Shown: positions 62,258-64,000 of the stretch, piece by piece
How the letters are laid out: each line of letters begins with the position of its first letter
Position numbering within the stretch: the stretch's first letter is position 1
From: Fibrobacter sp.
GTDB taxonomy: Bacteria; Fibrobacterota; Fibrobacteria; Fibrobacterales; Fibrobacteraceae
Length of the DNA: 64,000 nt
Direction of reading: 5' to 3'
Assembly (NCBI GenBank): GCA_024398935.1
Contig: JAKSIH010000005.1
Span: 39,275 to 103,274 of the forward strand
The notes under the pieces: model-generated
Databases searched by the model: none
Seen by the model: only the letters and a program-made list of their open reading frames with translations
Told to the model about the DNA's origin: nothing
Made by a program: the position numbers and the translations under genes

Positions 62258-63874
62258 ATGAATCTGGCACCGGCAAAACCTGGATTTTTTGTTCAAGACC
62301 GCTTCCTGTTCAGCAAGGATAATGAAAAGACCATCCTTCGTGGTGTAAACCACATGTTCATCTGGACTGATCGCGAAGGAAAAACCATTCCAGAAATTGC
62401 AAAGACAGGTGCAAACTGCGTAAGAATCGTCTGGAACACCCGTGGCCGCATCAGCGACCTGGACAATATCATCGCCCTGTGCATATCCAACGGCATGATT
62501 CCCATTCCCGAAATTCACGATACCACGGGTAACTGGGAACGTCTTCCCGAGGCCCTGGAATTCTGGCTCCGCGAAGAGACCATGCAGATGATCAATAATC
62601 ATCAGCAGTATCTGATTATCAATGTGGGCAACGAGCCGGGCGACAAGTCCATGGACCCCGAGGAATTCTTCTTTGCCTACAACCTGATTATCACGAAGAT
62701 GCGCGCCGCAGGCATCCGCACTCCCATCATGATCGATGCGGACATGTGGGGCCAGAGCGAAAAGAATCTTTTGAATGTAGGTCCCAGGCTTCTGCAGGCC
62801 GATCCGGAACACAACCTGCTGTTCTCCATTCACATGTGGTGGCCTTCGGAACATCATGACGCCGAGGCTACTGGCTATGCTACCGTAGAGGACCGCGTGA
62901 AGGGCGTCCTTGAGGCTTCCGTCGAAAAGAAACTCCCGCTGGTGGTCGGCGAATTCGCTCCCGTGGCCGTAGGCGGCGCAAAGCAGATTCCCTACAGGCT
63001 GATCATGTCCGAGGCGGAACGCCTGGATATCGGCTGGCTCGCCTGGAGCTGGGGTCCGGGTAACTTCGACAGTCCCGAAATGGACATGACGGTTCACGGA
63101 TCCGTCAACACTCTCGTTCCCTGGGGCAAGGAAATCTGCCTGGACAGTCCCAACGGCATCCAGAATACAAGCGTCATCCCGAACTTCATCCAGAACAAGG
63201 ATTATTCTACGGGTTCCCTGGCTTCCGGGACGAATCTTGTGGAAAACGGCGACTTTGCCGCCGATGAGCCGCTCTCCGGCTGGACCATCGATTTCTGGGG
63301 CGGAAAGGCCGACGTAAAGGCCGAAGGTGGCATTGTCCGCTTCGACATCAAGAACGGCGGCAAGGATTCCTGGAATCTCCAGTTCAAGCAGAAACTCGGG
63401 CTTCGCAAGGGTGTGACCTATGTTTTCAGCATGCGCGCCAAGGCGGACAAGCCCCGCACCCTGAACGTAAACATCAAGAAGGATGCCGACATCTATACGC
63501 CCTATGCAAACGGCCGTATCCTGGACCTGAGTACCAGCTGGCAGAACTTCAGCTGGAAGTTCACCATGAAGGAAGATACCGATTCCGATGCGCTCCTGAT
63601 CTTCGACATGGGCGGCGTACCCATCTCCTGGTCTCTTTCCGACATTTCCCTGGTGCAGGCCCGCAGTGTGGCAGACCGTCTGAACCGCACCTTCCAGCGC
63701 AATGTCCAGAAGAATTCCGGCTACTTTAACGCTCCCAACGGTCCCTGGGAACTTCACCTCTACTCCAAGAGCGGCCAGCTCCTGGAAGTCCTGGACAAGG
63801 GCAAGGGCGGCGAGGGCATGCGTCAGTATCCCAAGATGGAAAAGAGCGGCATCCTGGTGGTCAAGGACCTGTAG
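62258..63874 (+). CDS. Family 5 glycoside hydrolase with carbohydrate-binding module
   Basis: A 538-residue enzyme. ATG 62258 has GGAG upstream. The GH5 barrel covers about residues 10-310: RGVNHMFIW, ANCVRIVW, IPEIHDTTGNW, the acid/base Glu126 in NVGNEP, HMWWPSEH and the nucleophile Glu232 in VVGEFAPV. A beta-sandwich binding module (CBM4/11-like, about 325-465: NLVENGDFAADEPLSGWTIDFW) follows. The last ~55 residues (WELHLYSKSGQLLEVLDKGKGGEGMRQYPKMEKSGILVVKDL in part) resemble C-terminal sorting domains. No N-terminal signal peptide is seen, which is odd for a fibre-degrading enzyme. The substrate is probably mannan or glucan. Confidence 0.88.
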   Translation: MNLAPAKPGFFVQDRFLFSKDNEKTILRGVNHMFIWTDREGKTIPEIAKTGANCVRIVWNTRGRISDLDNIIALCISNGMIPIPEIHDTTGNWERLPEALEFWLREETMQMINNHQQYLIINVGNEPGDKSMDPEEFFFAYNLIITKMRAAGIRTPIMIDADMWGQSEKNLLNVGPRLLQADPEHNLLFSIHMWWPSEHHDAEATGYATVEDRVKGVLEASVEKKLPLVVGEFAPVAVGGAKQIPYRLIMSEAERLDIGWLAWSWGPGNFDSPEMDMTVHGSVNTLVPWGKEICLDSPNGIQNTSVIPNFIQNKDYSTGSLASGTNLVENGDFAADEPLSGWTIDFWGGKADVKAEGGIVRFDIKNGGKDSWNLQFKQKLGLRKGVTYVFSMRAKADKPRTLNVNIKKDADIYTPYANGRILDLSTSWQNFSWKFTMKEDTDSDALLIFDMGGVPISWSLSDISLVQARSVADRLNRTFQRNVQKNSGYFNAPNGPWELHLYSKSGQLLEVLDKGKGGEGMRQYPKMEKSGILVVKDL

Positions 63875-63928
63875 GGAGGCGTATCCCCGAATCCCTGACG
63901 GCGATCGACCGAAATTTTCCGCAGTATT

Positions 63929-63954
63929 AGGACGGCTTTAGGCCGTCCTTTTTT
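63929..63954 (+). terminator. Terminator of the GH5 gene
   Basis: GGACGGC/GCCGTCC stem with a short loop and six T. Confidence 0.92.
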
Positions 63955-63960
63955 GGTATA

Positions 63961-63987
63961 AAGAAAACTACCGGCTAGGCCGGTAGT
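63961..63987 (-). terminator. Terminator of a convergent gene outside the window
   Basis: ACTACCGGC/GCCGGTAGT stem with a 3-nt loop; on the minus strand it is followed by TTTTC. It implies a leftward gene beyond the right edge. Confidence 0.6.
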
Positions 63988-64000
63988 TCCAAAGAGCCTA

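Overview
The window looks like a Fibrobacter (Fibrobacterota) chromosome segment carrying a prophage. The evidence is three genes with the Fibrobacter-specific FISUMP domain (core D-x-R-D-G..Y.TV..G..WMAENL), an A/V-type ATPase operon, a family 5 glycoside hydrolase, FecR-like and outer-membrane-type exported proteins, and several families of intergenic short repeats. Bases 1 to about 13,100 are GC-rich, use 4-11 bp gene overlaps and encode phage functions; from 13,330 onward the genes are ordinary chromosomal ones.

Prophage (1-13,100). The left part runs on the minus strand: large terminase (cut by the window edge), a small-terminase candidate, a protein with a head-morphogenesis-like Cys/His motif and a small coiled-coil protein. 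Upstream of these, behind a strong terminator, sits an AT-richer three-gene operon: a PARP-like ADP-ribosyltransferase toxin candidate, a small antitoxin candidate and a SecB-like chaperone. This is the layout of a toxin-antitoxin-chaperone (TAC) anti-phage system. A repressor with three dyad operators separates this arm from the rightward early region: small regulators, a replication-organiser-like protein, a HFGVIPG-KPTLLK protein, a 100-nt tRNA-like RNA, an AlpA/excisionase-like protein, a tyrosine integrase, SSB, a ParB-like protein, a dATP/dGTP-diphosphohydrolase-like protein, zinc-ribbon and HTH proteins, and a promoter-terminator unit that looks like a small RNA whose C/U-rich segment is complementary to phage ribosome binding sites.

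Host region 13-28 kb: RNase HI with a viroplasmin domain; a V-type ATPase operon (E, DUF2764, A, B, D, I and two tandem proteolipid K genes); a CLC chloride channel; a tRNA-dihydrouridine synthase whose reading frame contains palindromic repeats; a CapA-like protein; glycyl-tRNA synthetase; a small PAS-like protein; and two G-quadruplex-capable repeats next to tRNA-Asp.

Host region 29-52 kb: envelope genes (FecR-like lipoprotein, LPP20-like protein, FISUMP lipoprotein, small lipoprotein, three tandem paralogous outer-membrane-type proteins), then lysS, a four-helix-bundle protein, lolC/lolD, clpC, adk, a tyrosine autokinase for polysaccharide export, overlapping cimA-hisD, and gdhA.

Host region 52-64 kb: triple terminator array, a broken exported-protein gene, two FISUMP genes (one with three FISUMP copies), a dense array of long inverted-repeat elements enclosing a GIY-YIG endonuclease gene and running into the 3' end of ligA, then a radical SAM / DUF4130 DNA-metabolism pair and a GH5 enzyme. 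The recurring theme is repeat DNA that enters genes. Palindromic elements sit in frame inside dus and ligA, supply the C-terminal tail of LigA and supply the stop codon of the triple-FISUMP gene; heptad repeats form the C-terminus of the four-helix-bundle protein.
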